NCBI GenBank assembly: GCA_000827325.1
Contig: KN832870.1
Location: 3,596,001-3,660,000 of the forward strand
Direction: 5' to 3'
From: Oidiodendron maius Zn
Lineage: Eukaryota; Ascomycota; Leotiomycetes; Myxotrichaceae
DNA length: 64,000 bases
In this document: positions 45,178 through 56,095 of the stretch, in pieces
Layout: each line of letters begins with the position of its first letter
Numbering within the stretch: the first letter of the stretch is position 1
The notes under the pieces: model-generated
Database searches by the model: none
Seen by the model: only the letters and a program-made list of their open reading frames with translations
Told to the model about the DNA's origin: nothing
Translations under genes and position numbers: made by a program

Positions 45178-46371
45178 ATGCCGCCTCAAATCAAGCAAGA
45201 CTTGAACCGCTCCGGCTGGGAAACGACCGACTTCCCCTCCGTCTGCGAGAACTGTCTCCCCGACAACCCGTATGTCCAGATGCTGAAGGACGACCATGGC
45301 GCGGAATGTAAGTTTCCCATCCCAGATACCTCAGTTGCAACACTGACACATATGCCAGGCAAGATATGCACGCGTCCCTTCACCGTCTTTACATGGAAGG
45401 CAGACCGATCGGCTCGATCGAAACATACGAACATCTGCCTCACCTGTGCGCGCCTCAAGAACTGCTGCCAATGCTGTATGCTCGATCTTTCCTTCGGCCT
45501 GCCCATAGTTGTTCGAGATGCTGCCCTGAAGATGGTAGCCCCTGGCCCGCAGAGTGCAGTGAACAGAGAGTTTTATGCGCAGGAGCACGAGAAGGAAATT
45601 GAAGAGGGGAGGGGCGAGGTGGAGAACTACGAGAAGACGGACGAGAAAGCCAGGGAATTGCTGAGAAGGTTGGCAAATAGTCAACCCTACTTCAAGAAGC
45701 AGAGGAGAATTGGACCTTCAGAGGGCGAGACGTCAGACGCAAATTCCAATTCGAGTACGATAACTTCGGGTGGTCCAGGCCCGATACGAACACGGGATAG
45801 TCGCGGACAAGGTTTATCGAGAGGTGCAGGACGAGGAGGCAGAGGTGGAGCAAGAGGCGGTAGGGCATTTCCAAGCTCAGCACAGCTCCCTCCTGGCCCT
45901 CAGGATATTTTGCCGCCTGCTGATAAGTCCATCACATCATTGTTTGTCACTGGCGTGGAAGATGACCTTCCAGAGTATAAGATCCGAGAGTTCTTTACCC
46001 TTTATGGAAAGCTGCGATCGCTAGTCTGCTCACACATGTCGCATTGCGCTTTTATAAACTACGCTACGAGAGAAGCTGCCGAAGCTGCCGCTGAAGCATT
46101 GCAGGGCAGAGCTGTCATTACGGGATGCCCATTGCGAGTTCAATGGGGACGACCGAGACCAATTGGGACTATGGACAAGGATGAGAGAATAGCAACAGGA
46201 AGAGAAGGACGAGCTGCATTTGCAGATGCCGGGTCAAGCCGGACAGTCGAGGGCCGAGGGCATGCAGGACAAATCCAGGCTCCGCCGAAAGATACTTTGG
46301 CGGCCTTAACTACTGTTGCACCTCCGCCTGGCCAAAGCGATGTACAGTATGCTAGTCTTGCAGGCAACTAA
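45178..46371 (+). CDS. slt11: Pre-mRNA splicing factor Slt11/Ecm2 (RBM22-like)
   Basis: Two exons (45178-45307 and 45359-46371) encode 380 residues. The N-terminal zinc-binding region has CENCLPDNPYVQML, AECKICTRPFTVFTWK and CLTCARLKNCCQCCMLDLSF, matching RBM22/Ecm2. After a helical linker with RELLRRLANSQPYFKK comes an Arg/Gly-rich stretch (GRGGRGGARGGRA). A C-terminal RRM follows (SITSLFVTGVEDDLPEYKI, RSLVCSHMSHCAFINYATRE). Family role: part of the NineTeen-associated core of the spliceosome, contacting U6 snRNA and the pre-mRNA near the catalytic centre and supporting U2/U6 helix II. The intron splits the zinc-binding region and has no stop in frame. Translation from an upstream frame to 45070 is possible but lacks conservation signs. 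Confidence 0.94.
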   Translation: MPPQIKQDLNRSGWETTDFPSVCENCLPDNPYVQMLKDDHGAECKFPIPDTSVATLTHMPGKICTRPFTVFTWKADRSARSKHTNICLTCARLKNCCQCCMLDLSFGLPIVVRDAALKMVAPGPQSAVNREFYAQEHEKEIEEGRGEVENYEKTDEKARELLRRLANSQPYFKKQRRIGPSEGETSDANSNSSTITSGGPGPIRTRDSRGQGLSRGAGRGGRGGARGGRAFPSSAQLPPGPQDILPPADKSITSLFVTGVEDDLPEYKIREFFTLYGKLRSLVCSHMSHCAFINYATREAAEAAAEALQGRAVITGCPLRVQWGRPRPIGTMDKDERIATGREGRAAFADAGSSRTVEGRGHAGQIQAPPKDTLAALTTVAPPPGQSDVQYASLAGN

Positions 46372-46588
46372 GGACAGGTAAATTTGCATCGTACACGGGA
46401 GTTTGGCGGCATAAAAATAAGTAGCAGGATAGCACTACAAGCCTTGGGAGTTTGCGGATTTAATGATTGCTGTAGAAGAATCTTGAGATCAGACATAGAT
46501 TTCGTGTATAGGTATACTACAAGTTATATTACAATCAATTTTTATGCCTCAGTCTATCCTTATTTCTTAAATGTCCCGTTCATCTTTA

Positions 46589-47030
46589 CTATCGGTCCGC
46601 GCAAGTCTTTCCGTCAATAACAACCGTTTTCCCATTAGCTATCTTAATCGTATCGTTATCACCTCGCTCAGTGTGTTCATGAATTCTCAACTCTGTTCAC
46701 CGCAGTTAGCTTTCACCCCTTACCTAAAACAAACTTACTTACTGTACAGATTATCTCCCTCCTTCTTTCCTTGTACAACATTCTCTTTCAAGATCTGTGC
46801 CACTTCCTCCGCATGAGCTACAGCTGCCGCTGTTTCGGGAGAGTCTGGAGAGAGTGCGGTATTTTGCTGAAATGCCTTTCTAGCTTCAACACGTGCTGCA
46901 TGGAGGAGGCGTGCGTCGCCTAGCATTAACTACGCGTTAGCTAAAGAATGTTTCAGAATGTCGATGCAAACTGACCGGCAAAGGCTATTCCGGTTGACCG
47001 AAGAAGATGTCTGTAAGCTTGTAATGCCAT
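46589..47030 (-). CDS. mzm1: Mitochondrial zinc maintenance protein Mzm1 (LYR motif, LYRM7-like)
   Basis: Three exons (47030-46976, 46919-46743, 46692-46589) give 111 residues, the usual size. [20 protein letters not shown] carries the LYR-like AYRHLLR motif; then come [18 protein letters not shown], the acidic helix [19 protein letters not shown] and a short basic/acidic tail ending in KTCADR. Family role: a matrix chaperone that stabilises the Rieske iron-sulfur subunit before it is inserted into complex III, and affects the mitochondrial zinc pool. It converges tail to tail with slt11, only 217 bases apart. Confidence 0.93.
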
Positions 47031-47853
47031 ATTGGATAGTAACTGTGGATAATATTAGAACTTGATGGTCATTTTGAACATAATTAAGACGAGTATCATA
47101 AATTGAAAGATTTGAAAAAACTGCTTGTGAAATGAGCTGGCAATTGCGAGACATATACTGTAATCTCTCAGCACAACTGAATCTTGCTACTCCCCAGCAG
47201 GTGGAATGCTGCTTTGGCATAATATTTCCTCAACAGAAACAAATATGTCTTCAATGCAAATATACGGACAAGCTACACTGTTATATAGTGAAATAATTTT
47301 TTCGTGCTTGTGCTACTTGGTCATTGTAAAAAGGGAACATGTCTATCTTGAGAACCGCTAGATGTCAAACTCCGCAGAATAGGAAAAAGAAAATTGGAGA
47401 ATAACCATAGATTTTTCCAACATAGAAAGGATGAAAATAATTATTCTCTCTTAAAATCGGAAACGGAAATAGTGAACGGAATATACCAACATACCTGGCG
47501 AGATTGAGAATGACCCCTAAAGAATGCTCGACCTGAGTCGACACGTTACCGGAGGGAAGGCAGATGCCAAACAATATGGAAGGCTATGATCGAGAATGTA
47601 GGTCAAAATACAAACGACTGGATATTCCGTAGCTTCATTGCTATCCGTTTCTGGTTGTGCCAACAGAATCACGTCCCTAGGATCCTGATAGTTTTTCGGC
47701 TCAGAAAGTGACATATGCGCTAGGCTATACTTGCTATAGACTACCCGAGGTTGAGCCGTTCTGGTCTTTTTTTCTCTAATCCCCCACTACATCTCGCACT
47801 GTTTGATTGCAATCCAACATTTAGTCTCTATCACCGCCAACGAGATAGTTACC
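47031..47853. other. Divergent region between mzm1 and zuo1, with a possible small gene
   Basis: It is AT-rich in 47050-47500. A candidate small - strand gene beginning at 47714 is listed separately. The zuo1 promoter lies in the last 140 bases, with a pyrimidine-rich stretch at 47765-47800 (tctttttttctctaatcccccac). Confidence 0.4.
47290..47714 (-). CDS. Possible small spliced gene, unknown product
   Basis: An ATG at 47714 opens MSLSEPKNYQDPRDVILLAQ and continues PETDSNEATEYP with good coding character. The frame then degrades unless a GTTTGT...GACTCAG intron is removed. That gives VEHSLGVILNLAR, followed by another donor-like GTATGT. A last exon ending near 47290 is plausible but uncertain. 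The product would be about 55-60 residues. I do not recognise it. The start is well placed, divergent from zuo1 with 139 bases between ATGs. The end coordinate is approximate. Confidence 0.3.
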
Positions 47854-49239
47854 ATGGCTACCCATACGCAGGTCGCTCTCCCGTTGCCTGTCCTCCCTGA
47901 AGGCTGGGCGGCCGAGAAAGATTTCAAAGCCATTGGCAGCATCTCTGCTTCGACTCAGCGCAGCATCGAGCCCGTTGGACCTCATTTCCTCGCTCATGCT
48001 CGTCGGGCCCGCCACAAGCGCACATTTTCCGAGGACGATCGAATCCAGGCACAGGAAAGTGCCAAGAAGGTCGAGGATGATGATTCCGGCGAGATCAGCG
48101 AACCTGAAGACCCAATGATGCTCGCTCGAGATGCGAAGGATTGGAAGGTTGGTTAACTGATCCTTAGTTACCTGAATAAAGTTAATAGTCATTCGCAGGG
48201 CCAAGATCACTACGCCGTTCTCGGTTTGTCTAAATACAGATACAAGGCCACTGAGGAGCAGATCAAACGCGCCCACCGCAAGAAGGTCCTTCGCCATCAC
48301 CCGGACAAGAAAGCCGCTGCTGGTGGCACGGAGGACGACAGCTTCTTCAAGTGTATCCAAAAGGCCACTGAAATCCTCCTTGATCCCGTCAAGCGTCGTC
48401 AATATGACTCAGTTGACGAGCACGCCGATGTCGAGCCACCAACCAAGAAGCAGGCCAAGGGAGACAAGTTCTATAAGCTCTGGGCCGGTGTCTTCAAATC
48501 CGAAGGCCGCTTCTCTCGTATCCAGCCAGTTCCGAAGTTTGGGGATGAGAACAGCACGAAGGAAGAAGTCGATGCTTTCTACAACTTCTTCTACAACTTC
48601 GACTCTTGGCGCTCCTTTGAGTATCAGGACGAGGATGTTCCTGATGACAACGAGAACCGTGATCAGAAGCGTCACATCGAACGTAAGAATAATAATGCGC
48701 GGAAGAAGAAGAAGACTGAGGATTCTGCTCGTCTGAGAAAATTGCTCGATGATGCCATGGCGGGTGACGAACGTATCAAGCGTTTCCGACAAGAGGCCAA
48801 TGCGGCTAAGAACAAAAAGCGCTTCGAAAAGGAGGCGGCGGAGAAGAAGGCGGCCGAGGACGCAAAGGCAGCCAAGGAAGCCGCTGAAAAGGCGGCAAAG
48901 GTAGCAGAGGAGAAGGCGAAGGCCGAGAAAGAGCAGGGCAAGAAAGCCAAGGAAGCTGCAAAGGCAGCAGTCAAGAAGAACAGGCGTGTCTTGAAGGGCA
49001 GTGTTAAAGATGCTAACTACTTCGTTGAAGGGGAGCCAGATGCCAAGGTCATTGATGCTGTGTTGAATGATGTGGAATTGGTGCAAGGCAAGGTCGATCC
49101 AGATGAGATCGCAGCTCTGGCTGGCAAATTGAACGGACTGAAGGTTGTCGATGAAATCAAAGTTGTTTGGGCCGAGGAGATCAAGAGGCTTGAGGCTGCG
49201 GGCAAGATTAAGGAGGGCGAAGTCAAGAGCTTTGCGTGA
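47854..49239 (+). CDS. zuo1: Zuotin, J-protein of the ribosome-associated complex
   Basis: Two exons (47854-48147 and 48199-49239) encode 444 residues. After an N-terminal segment with VGPHFLAHARRARHKRTFSE, the J domain reads DHYAVLGLSKYRYKATEEQI, HRKKVLRHHPDKKAA (with the HPD motif) and FFKCIQKATEILLDPVKRRQ. The zuotin homology domain follows (FYKLWAGVFKSEGRFS, FYNFFYNFDSWRSFEY, RIKRFRQEANAAKNKKR). A highly charged Lys/Glu/Ala helix (about 305-370) is the ribosome-binding middle domain. The C-terminus is LKGSVKDANYFVEGEPD onward. Family role: with Ssz1 forms RAC, stimulating Ssb Hsp70 at the ribosome exit tunnel. The length (444) matches yeast Zuo1 (433) and lacks the SANT domains of animal MPP11. 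Confidence 0.97.
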
Positions 49240-49806
49240 TACATGAGGGCATTGTGAAAAGGGTTTCATTAGACAGCGTCTCGATAGAGAAAGACGAGTC
49301 CATAGTATATGAATCATAGACTAGATAATCAAACGATACTGTAAGGGTTTTACCAGACCATAAAACGATTTGTGGTTTAACGGCGCTCTTTTGATTACGT
49401 GCCAACATATCACCTTCTCATACCAGCCCTCGCCCACATCAAGCAAAATGGAAACGCTATTAGTATGAGGCGACAACGCACACGGCATATTGTGAAGTAG
49501 TTGTCTTACCCCTCCTAGAATTATTGCTGATACTAGCAACTTCATCACTTTGACAATATGGACGGATATACAACGCAGGCGGCATATAAAGCTCAACTCC
49601 TTGTCCAAAATACAGTCGGAACTGTGAGAGGGAAAGCCCTCTTCATATATAGATTATGCAATTCGGTATCGTACAGTGATCGCCACGTCTCCTAGACTCT
49701 TATGGTGCATTCATAAACTCCTTATCAAGCCACCCAGTTCTTCACCTATTATAGTACAACGGCTCCGTCTACACCGTGCCGTGCCCGGACCCGACCTCGA
49801 TCTCCC
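49240..49806. other. Convergent 3' region, no gene seen
   Basis: It lies between the zuo1 stop (+) and the tom5 stop (-). It probably holds two 3' UTRs. Confidence 0.5.
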
Positions 49807-50069
49807 CTACACGAGCTTCCGCACTACATCTATGGCAAATGGCGCTATATTAAAATGTCAGCGTGGGATAGTCACATAACTGGCACATATTTCCGGATCA
49901 CTTACACAGGTACAACAGGATGGATCCCACGATGATCTTCTGAACCGTCAGGGTGGCTTCCGCGTTTTGAGCCGCCAGCTCCTCGGCGGTGGGTTGGGGT
50001 GGCGCTGTACCTCTTGTTAGGAGTTGCTTGTAGGAACGATGATGAGAGGTACTTACGTCCTCCAAACAT
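49807..50069 (-). CDS. tom5: Mitochondrial import receptor subunit Tom5
   Basis: Three exons (50069-50057, 50004-49906, 49844-49807) join to only 49 residues: MFGG, then PPPQPTAEELAAQNAEATL, then a single membrane helix IIVGSILLYLSPFAIDVVRK and a two-residue tail. The MFGG start, the acidic AEEL segment and the helix with YLSPF are typical of fungal Tom5. Family role: tail-anchored small subunit of the outer-membrane TOM complex that helps pass precursors to the Tom40 pore and stabilises the complex. The first exon is 13 bases of coding sequence. Its start faces gcv2 across a 450-base divergent promoter. Confidence 0.92.
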
Positions 50070-50519
50070 ATTTGTTGCTGTGTTATTGTCGACCGGAAAT
50101 CGAAGTAACAGTGTTGTATACGATGTCGGATATCGTCTGCCAGGTCCTTCGGTAAAAATCTGCTGATAACCACAGGCCCCCCCTGTCCTGTCCTTGTCCC
50201 TGGCCGGATTTTCGCGGCTTTGATTATCGTGGGGCATGTGAATCAGGTAAGAGAATCTCCCGATCCCGGGCTTTCTTTTCCCCTCCACTCTTCTCAAACT
50301 CAGGTAATTCTTCGTGTGGAGGATTGGTACTGATCGGGGTCATCTCATCAATTTCCCATTCGACAGCCAGGTGGAAGCAGCATCAATTAAGAATCTGGGT
50401 TTCCCTTATCGGCCATATATTTCCCATTCGGAACTCGTTTATCATTCATCCTGCTTTGTCGCCGACCTGCGATTGCCACCGACTTTTGCTGCAGACGTGG
50501 AGTTGAGCTCCTCTACGCC
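50070..50519. promoter_or_regulatory. Divergent promoter of tom5 and gcv2
   Basis: It has 450 bases between two start codons of nuclear genes for mitochondrial proteins. A pyrimidine-rich segment (cttttcccctccactcttctcaaactc) lies near 50273-50303. No distinctive regulatory site is certain. Confidence 0.4.
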
Positions 50520-53500
50520 ATGGCAGCTTCCGGCCTGGCTCTACGAGCTCAATTGGGACGACTGGCTGTGCAATCCAGGAGCTCGGCCAGTCGTGCGACC
50601 CAGCTCACACGATCGTGGGTTGGCCGCAGCGCCACCAGATCTGCTGTAGATTCTCACTCCCGACGGACATTCTACACGAGCTCTGCTACCGATGAGTCCA
50701 ACACTGCTCCCGTTGCCGCTGTCTCGCGAGGAGCTTATCCCCCCCTGGATACCTTTGCCCGACGTCACATTGGCCCAACTGCCGATGCCACAGAGCTGAT
50801 GTTGAAAGCATTAGATCCTCCGGTTAAGAGCCTGGACGATTTCGTCAGGCAAGTCCTTCCTAGTGATATCTTGTCGACGAGGGATCTTGATATCGAGGCT
50901 GGGACAGTTGGAGGCGAGGAAGGATTTACGGAGTCTCAATTGCTGGCAAGACTGCGGTCCATCGCGTCCAAGAACACCATCATGCGGAGCTATATCGGTT
51001 GCGGATATGCAGGCACAAGGGTTCCTGAGGTGATCAAGAGAAACGTGCTAGAGGGTCCGGGTTGGTATACAAGTTATACACCATATCAACCCGAGATTAG
51101 TCAAGGACGATTGGAATCACTATTGAATTTCCAGACGCTGGTCAGCGACTTGACTGCACTGCCAATTGCCAACGCTTCGCTCCTTGACGAGTCTACGGCA
51201 GCTGCGGAAGCAATGACTCTGTCTTTGAACGCTCTTCCCGCCTCTCGACAGAAGAGCAAGAATAAAACCTACTTTGTCAGCCATTTGGTTCACCCACAAA
51301 CCCTGGCCGTTCTCCAAAGCCGGGCAGATGGTTTTGATATCAAGATTGAAGTCGGCGATATTCTTGCAGATGGAGGGAAACGCATCAAGGAAATTGGAAA
51401 GGACTTAGTGGGAGTTCTTGTCCAATACCCAGATACCGAAGGGGGTGTTGAGGACTTCAAAGCCCTAGCAGATATTGTTCACGAGCAAGATGCTACCTTC
51501 AGTGCTGCAACAGACCTCTTAGCTTTGACTGTCCTCACGCCTCCTGGTGAATTCGGTGCCGATATTGCATTTGGAAATGCTCAGCGATTTGGAGTACCAT
51601 TCGGCTATGGAGGACCTCACGCTGCTTTCTTTGCTGTCAGTGATAAACATAGGAGAAAGATTCCTGGTCGGCTGATTGGCGTATCCAAAGACAGGCTGGG
51701 CGATCGTGCAATGCGGTTGGCTCTACAGACGCGAGAACAGCACATTCGACGAGAAAAGGCCACCAGCAATGTATGTACTGCGCAAGCTCTGTTGGCAAAC
51801 ATGAGTGCATTTTATGCCATATATCATGGCCCACAGGGCTTAAAGAACATTGCTGAGAGGGCGATCAATGGCGCCAGAATACTGGAAGAAGGCATCAAAA
51901 CTCTCGGGTTTGAGACTGGTAGTAGAGGAAAGGGCGAAGATGGACGTGTCCTCTTTGACACTGTCGTTGTTAATGTCGGTCAAGGCAGAGCTGACGAAGT
52001 ACTTGCACATGCGATTAACAAATACAAGATCAACCTCAGGAAATTTGACGACAGTCGCTTGGGTATCACCGTCGATGAAACAGTTGATGCTAAGGATCTT
52101 CACGAGATTATTTCTATTTTTAAAGATGTCTCGAAGTCCGACAAAGAAATTCTTATTGAGCAAATAGTCAAATCCCTGCCTGGAAATGGTATTCTACCAA
52201 TTCCTGCTACACTCAAGAGGACCTCAGAATACCTTACGCATCCTGTATTCAACTCTCATCACTCTGAGACTGAGCTCCTTCGTTACATCCATCATCTCCA
52301 ATCGAAAGACCTCTCTCTGACTCATTCGATGATTCCCCTGGGCTCTTGCACCATGAAACTTAATGCTACGACCGAAATGGCTCCTGTCACTTGGCCTGAA
52401 TTCTCATCTATCCACCCTTTTGTGCCCGCCAACCAAGCTGCTGGCTATAAAGTTATGATCGACGAATTGGAGACGGATCTTGCTAAAATCACTGGTTTTG
52501 ATGCTGTATCTCTACAGCCTAACTCTGGTGCTCAAGGCGAATTTACTGGTCTGCGCGTCATTCGAAAGTATCAGGAGCAAAAGCCCGGCAAGAAGCGTGA
52601 TATTTGCTTGATCCCGGTCTCTGCTCATGGTACAAATCCTGCTTCTGCCGCCATGGCAGGAATGCGCGTCGTCTCTGTCAAATGTGACACGAAGTCTGGC
52701 AACCTCGACATGGAAGATCTGAAGGCAAAATGCGAGAAGCACAGCGATGAGCTCGGTGCCATAATGATTACCTATCCTAGCACATTCGGCGTCTTTGAGC
52801 CTGAGATCAAAGCAGTGTGTGATATCGTTCACCAACATGGCGGCCAGGTCTACATGGATGGTGCAAACATGAATGCTCAGATTGGTCTCTGCTCTCCAGG
52901 CGAAATCGGAGCCGACGTCTGCCATCTCAATCTCCACAAGACTTTCTGTATCCCTCACGGTGGTGGTGGTCCCGGCGTTGGCCCGATCGGCGTGAAATCC
53001 CACCTGGCGCCTTTCCTTCCAGGGCATCCGCTTGTCGCCACAGGTGGGGAGAAGGCGATTGCGCCTGTCAGTGGCGCTCCATGGGGCAGTGCGAGCATTC
53101 TTCCGATCAGCTGGGCTTATGTTAAGATGATGGGTGAGTCTATTGATGAATACTCACTTTAGGATTTTACTCACATTATTAGGCGGCCGTGGTTTGACCC
53201 ATGCCACGAAGATTACGCTCTTGAACGCCAACTATATCATGTCCAAACTTCGTCCTCATTATCCAATTCTCTACACTAATGTCAACTTCCGATGCGCTCA
53301 TGAATTCATCCTAGACGTGCGAGGATTTAAGGAGACATCAGGTATTGAAGCAATTGACATTGCAAAGCGTCTCCAAGACTATGGTTTCCATGCTCCAACT
53401 ATGAGCTGGCCCGTTGCCAATACCCTCATGATCGAACCTACGGAATCTGAGAGCAAAGAAGAGTTGGACCGATTCATCAATGCCCTAATATCTATCCGAA

Positions 53501-53800
53501 TGGAAATAAAGGCTGTTGAAGATGGAAAGGCACCTAGAGACAAGAACATCTTGAAACTAGCACCACATTCGCAGAAGGATTTGCTCGTTGGAGAATGGGA
53601 TCGCCCATACACTCGCGAGCAGGCAGCTTACCCGCTGCCTTGGTTGAAGGAGAAGAAGTTCTGGCCCAGTGTCACCAGATTGGATGATGGTAACTAACCC
53701 CTTTCCGGTCTCTGACTTCAATGCTAATAGTTTGCCAGCATACGGAGACGTGAATCTGTTCTGTACATGCGGGCCCGTCGATACCATCGATCAGGCTTAA
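50520..53800 (+). CDS. gcv2: Glycine dehydrogenase (decarboxylating), P protein of the glycine cleavage system
   Basis: Three exons (50520-53133, 53183-53689, 53739-53800) encode 1060 residues, the family's normal size. The N-terminus [20 protein letters not shown] is a basic amphipathic mitochondrial presequence. [19 protein letters not shown] begins the mature protein. Later come [40 protein letters not shown], the inter-repeat [36 protein letters not shown] and the pyridoxal-phosphate lysine motif [20 protein letters not shown]. The C-terminus is short ([15 protein letters not shown]) and lies in its own small exon. It decarboxylates glycine and passes the aminomethyl group to the lipoyl H protein in the matrix, feeding one-carbon metabolism. 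No catalytic residue is missing. Confidence 0.97.
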
Positions 53801-55465
53801 GTGGCATAAAAGGGATTTCAACATTTAATTAGCGGCCCATTACGGCCTGGACTTGGGGGTAATGAAGAGAAGGATAACCAGAGTGGTTTACTCTGGAAAT
53901 TGAGTTCATGTGGAGTTGGGGTACGATTCAACATAGCATGCAAGCACTTAGAAGCGAAGCATTGGTCGGGCGTTCTAGATAAGGCTGGCTTCAACTGCCA
54001 CAGTGTGGTTATTTACTACTTACTTTATGCTAATGGAAAATATAGTCCTGTCCCATTTTCGGGCCAGGCTGGTTTGCTGATGCAAACGACGACAGAAATG
54101 GCTTCTGGAATTATGCCTGTGAACAAGTGACGTATCTCCAATGATCTCAGGGTATTAACATTATCCTAGTACGTTGTACAGTCAATTGACTTAATATAGA
54201 GAGATTTCCAACATTCGAGAGCATCTTCATTCACAAAAAGCCTGCAAAGCATTGGACTAGTTGCGATGGGGTGTCACACTCCATATTCAACAATTTTCTC
54301 ATACTAGTGTTCCATATTACTAACTTCAAGCACTAAGGTCCTATTAAATAACCACTGCATTGAGATTTTCAAATCCTCCAGTTCATTTAAACTAAGATAT
54401 CATTCATCATACATCGTTGATCTAACCCGCTGCGTACCACACAGCCCCAAATCTTCGATGTGCAACAAAATACCAGACACAACTCACTATCTCTCACAGC
54501 CCCGAATGTGCGACTTGCAACAGAGGATTGCAATACGATCTTACTATCCACTTTTTTTTTGCTCAGCTGGGGAGAAAGACCAGACACCCTAACTTCGACA
54601 CATTGAGGCTTGGAGGTGACCTCACGTGACCATCACAGCCCCCCCTTCATCGCCACTTTGGGATACCAATGCTACTATGCGAGGAGTAGGATGGAGATGA
54701 GCCTCATCCGCAGAATAGGAGAAGATGCATGACAGGGCCGAGATAGGATGTCAATCGGGGATGATTGCTATGCGGGAAGGGTGGGGAATTATGGAGTGCA
54801 CGAGGTCATGACGGCGTACACGATCGTTAAACAGACATATTACAATGCAACCCATATGCGGATGCGTTTATGTTTACTGTTTGTTGAGGGTGGCAAGACC
54901 GTATTCTTATCATTTAATGTATGACTGCCCTGAATTAGGTTTGTTGTACAGTACATATCATCATCTGAGGACACCTGATTTCACCTACCCCTGTATTTTG
55001 GGAGTGAAATTTATTGGTATGCCAAGCTGCATCGTGCACGAAGTATCCGAGTGGATCAATCGAGTATACTCGAATGGAGATGTGCAAGCCAGTTGTGCTT
55101 GTATGATGCTCATTGTAGGACATCATCCTTGACCACCGAAAGCAGATATCTGCTACCGTTCCACGGGCCTTCCCGCTAATAGCGCTTATGCTTGCCATAC
55201 AACCGTTCGGAACGGCCAAGAAGCGTATGTGTCTCCATTGAATGTTTAAAGATAGTAGAGATCGTAGTTAAAATCCCGTATACTTGGTCAAGTAGTCGTG
55301 CAGTGTAATCCAGGTAAGCACACAACCAATGAACCTTGCCAGTGAACCTGCTCAGAGAACTATGCTGATTTAGACATAATATAGAATGAAGACTGGCTTG
55401 AATCTTGGAAGTTGAAGTCCATATGTCTGAGAATTGCATAAACAAATCCGACTTAAGCAGATTTG
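53801..55465. other. Convergent 1.7-kb gap, no gene seen
   Basis: It lies between the gcv2 stop and the ywbE-like stop. It is AT-rich in parts (54140-54420), with a run of ten Ts at 54551-54560. An imperfect pair of about 30 bases starting CACAGCCCC lies at 54439 and 54495. Short frames at 53900-54130 and 54845-55132 have no recognisable content. Confidence 0.45.
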
Positions 55466-56095
55466 TTAGTCGAAGTGGCTAGCAACGTGATGAGAGACGG
55501 CTATCTCGTCACCCTCGAATTGCCCACAGACTAGACAGACTTGTGTGGACGATACCCCCGTAGTAGTGACTGAGTCTAATGGAACCGTGTTTGATGGGGC
55601 CGCTCGTAGTGGATGTCCCACTGGAAGAAAAGCCTCAAGGCTGTAGCTGGAGGCTGGTACCTCCAGTTCGTCTTGGCCACGTACGTTCCGATGAGATCGA
55701 GGCCTCACCGGACTTGATGGACCGGGGGTATCTTGGTCGTTGAGGAGAGTTTCGCCATTGCGGCCTAGGTTGCTCAAGCCTGCTGATCCTGCTCGTGCCT
55801 CCTCCTCCGTCACCATTCTCTGCACCCTACCTACTCTCCCATCTGTCAACCGCACCTTGATTCCTCGCGGGTGATCACCATTTGTGAGAACATCTGCTAC
55901 TATGCCTTGTACTTCGCGGCCCGTTGGCTGGTCTATCTTTAGGACGATAGACACGAATGCTCCAGCGCAGACCTGCCCAGTTGTAGGCACACTACGCGAG
56001 AGGCCTTGGAGATTCTGAGAACCTCCTCGATAACCACCTCTTGCTCCATTGGCTTGTCGTGGCGGACGCCCTTGGCGATTCCGCGGTCTCTGCAT
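55466..56095 (-). CDS. YwbE-like (DUF2196) protein with a C-terminal Cys/His tail
   Basis: Single-exon frame of 209 residues. A basic Arg/Gly-rich head (RPRNRQGRPPRQANGARGGYRGG) suggests RNA binding. Residues about 43-98 match the small bacterial YwbE family: GAFVSIVLKIDQPTGREVQG, IVADVLTNGDHPRGIKVRL and TDGRVGRVQRM. A Ser/Pro-rich spacer leads to a C-terminal CLVCGQFEGDEIAVSHHVASHF, whose C-x2-C and H-x-x-x-H spacing resembles a small zinc-binding module of the UBZ/C2H2 kind. In bacteria YwbE is a free 60-residue protein of unknown role. Here it is embedded in a larger protein. I infer an RNA or ribosome link from the head only. Confidence 0.82.
   Translation of the reverse strand: MQRPRNRQGRPPRQANGARGGYRGGSQNLQGLSRSVPTTGQVCAGAFVSIVLKIDQPTGREVQGIVADVLTNGDHPRGIKVRLTDGRVGRVQRMVTEEEARAGSAGLSNLGRNGETLLNDQDTPGPSSPVRPRSHRNVRGQDELEVPASSYSLEAFLPVGHPLRAAPSNTVPLDSVTTTGVSSTQVCLVCGQFEGDEIAVSHHVASHFD

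Noticed and set aside
48409-49317. 300-codon - strand frame opposite zuo1
   Set aside because: It is an antisense shadow of the Lys/Glu/Ala-rich zuotin region; hydrophobic Leu-rich translation is expected from such antisense.
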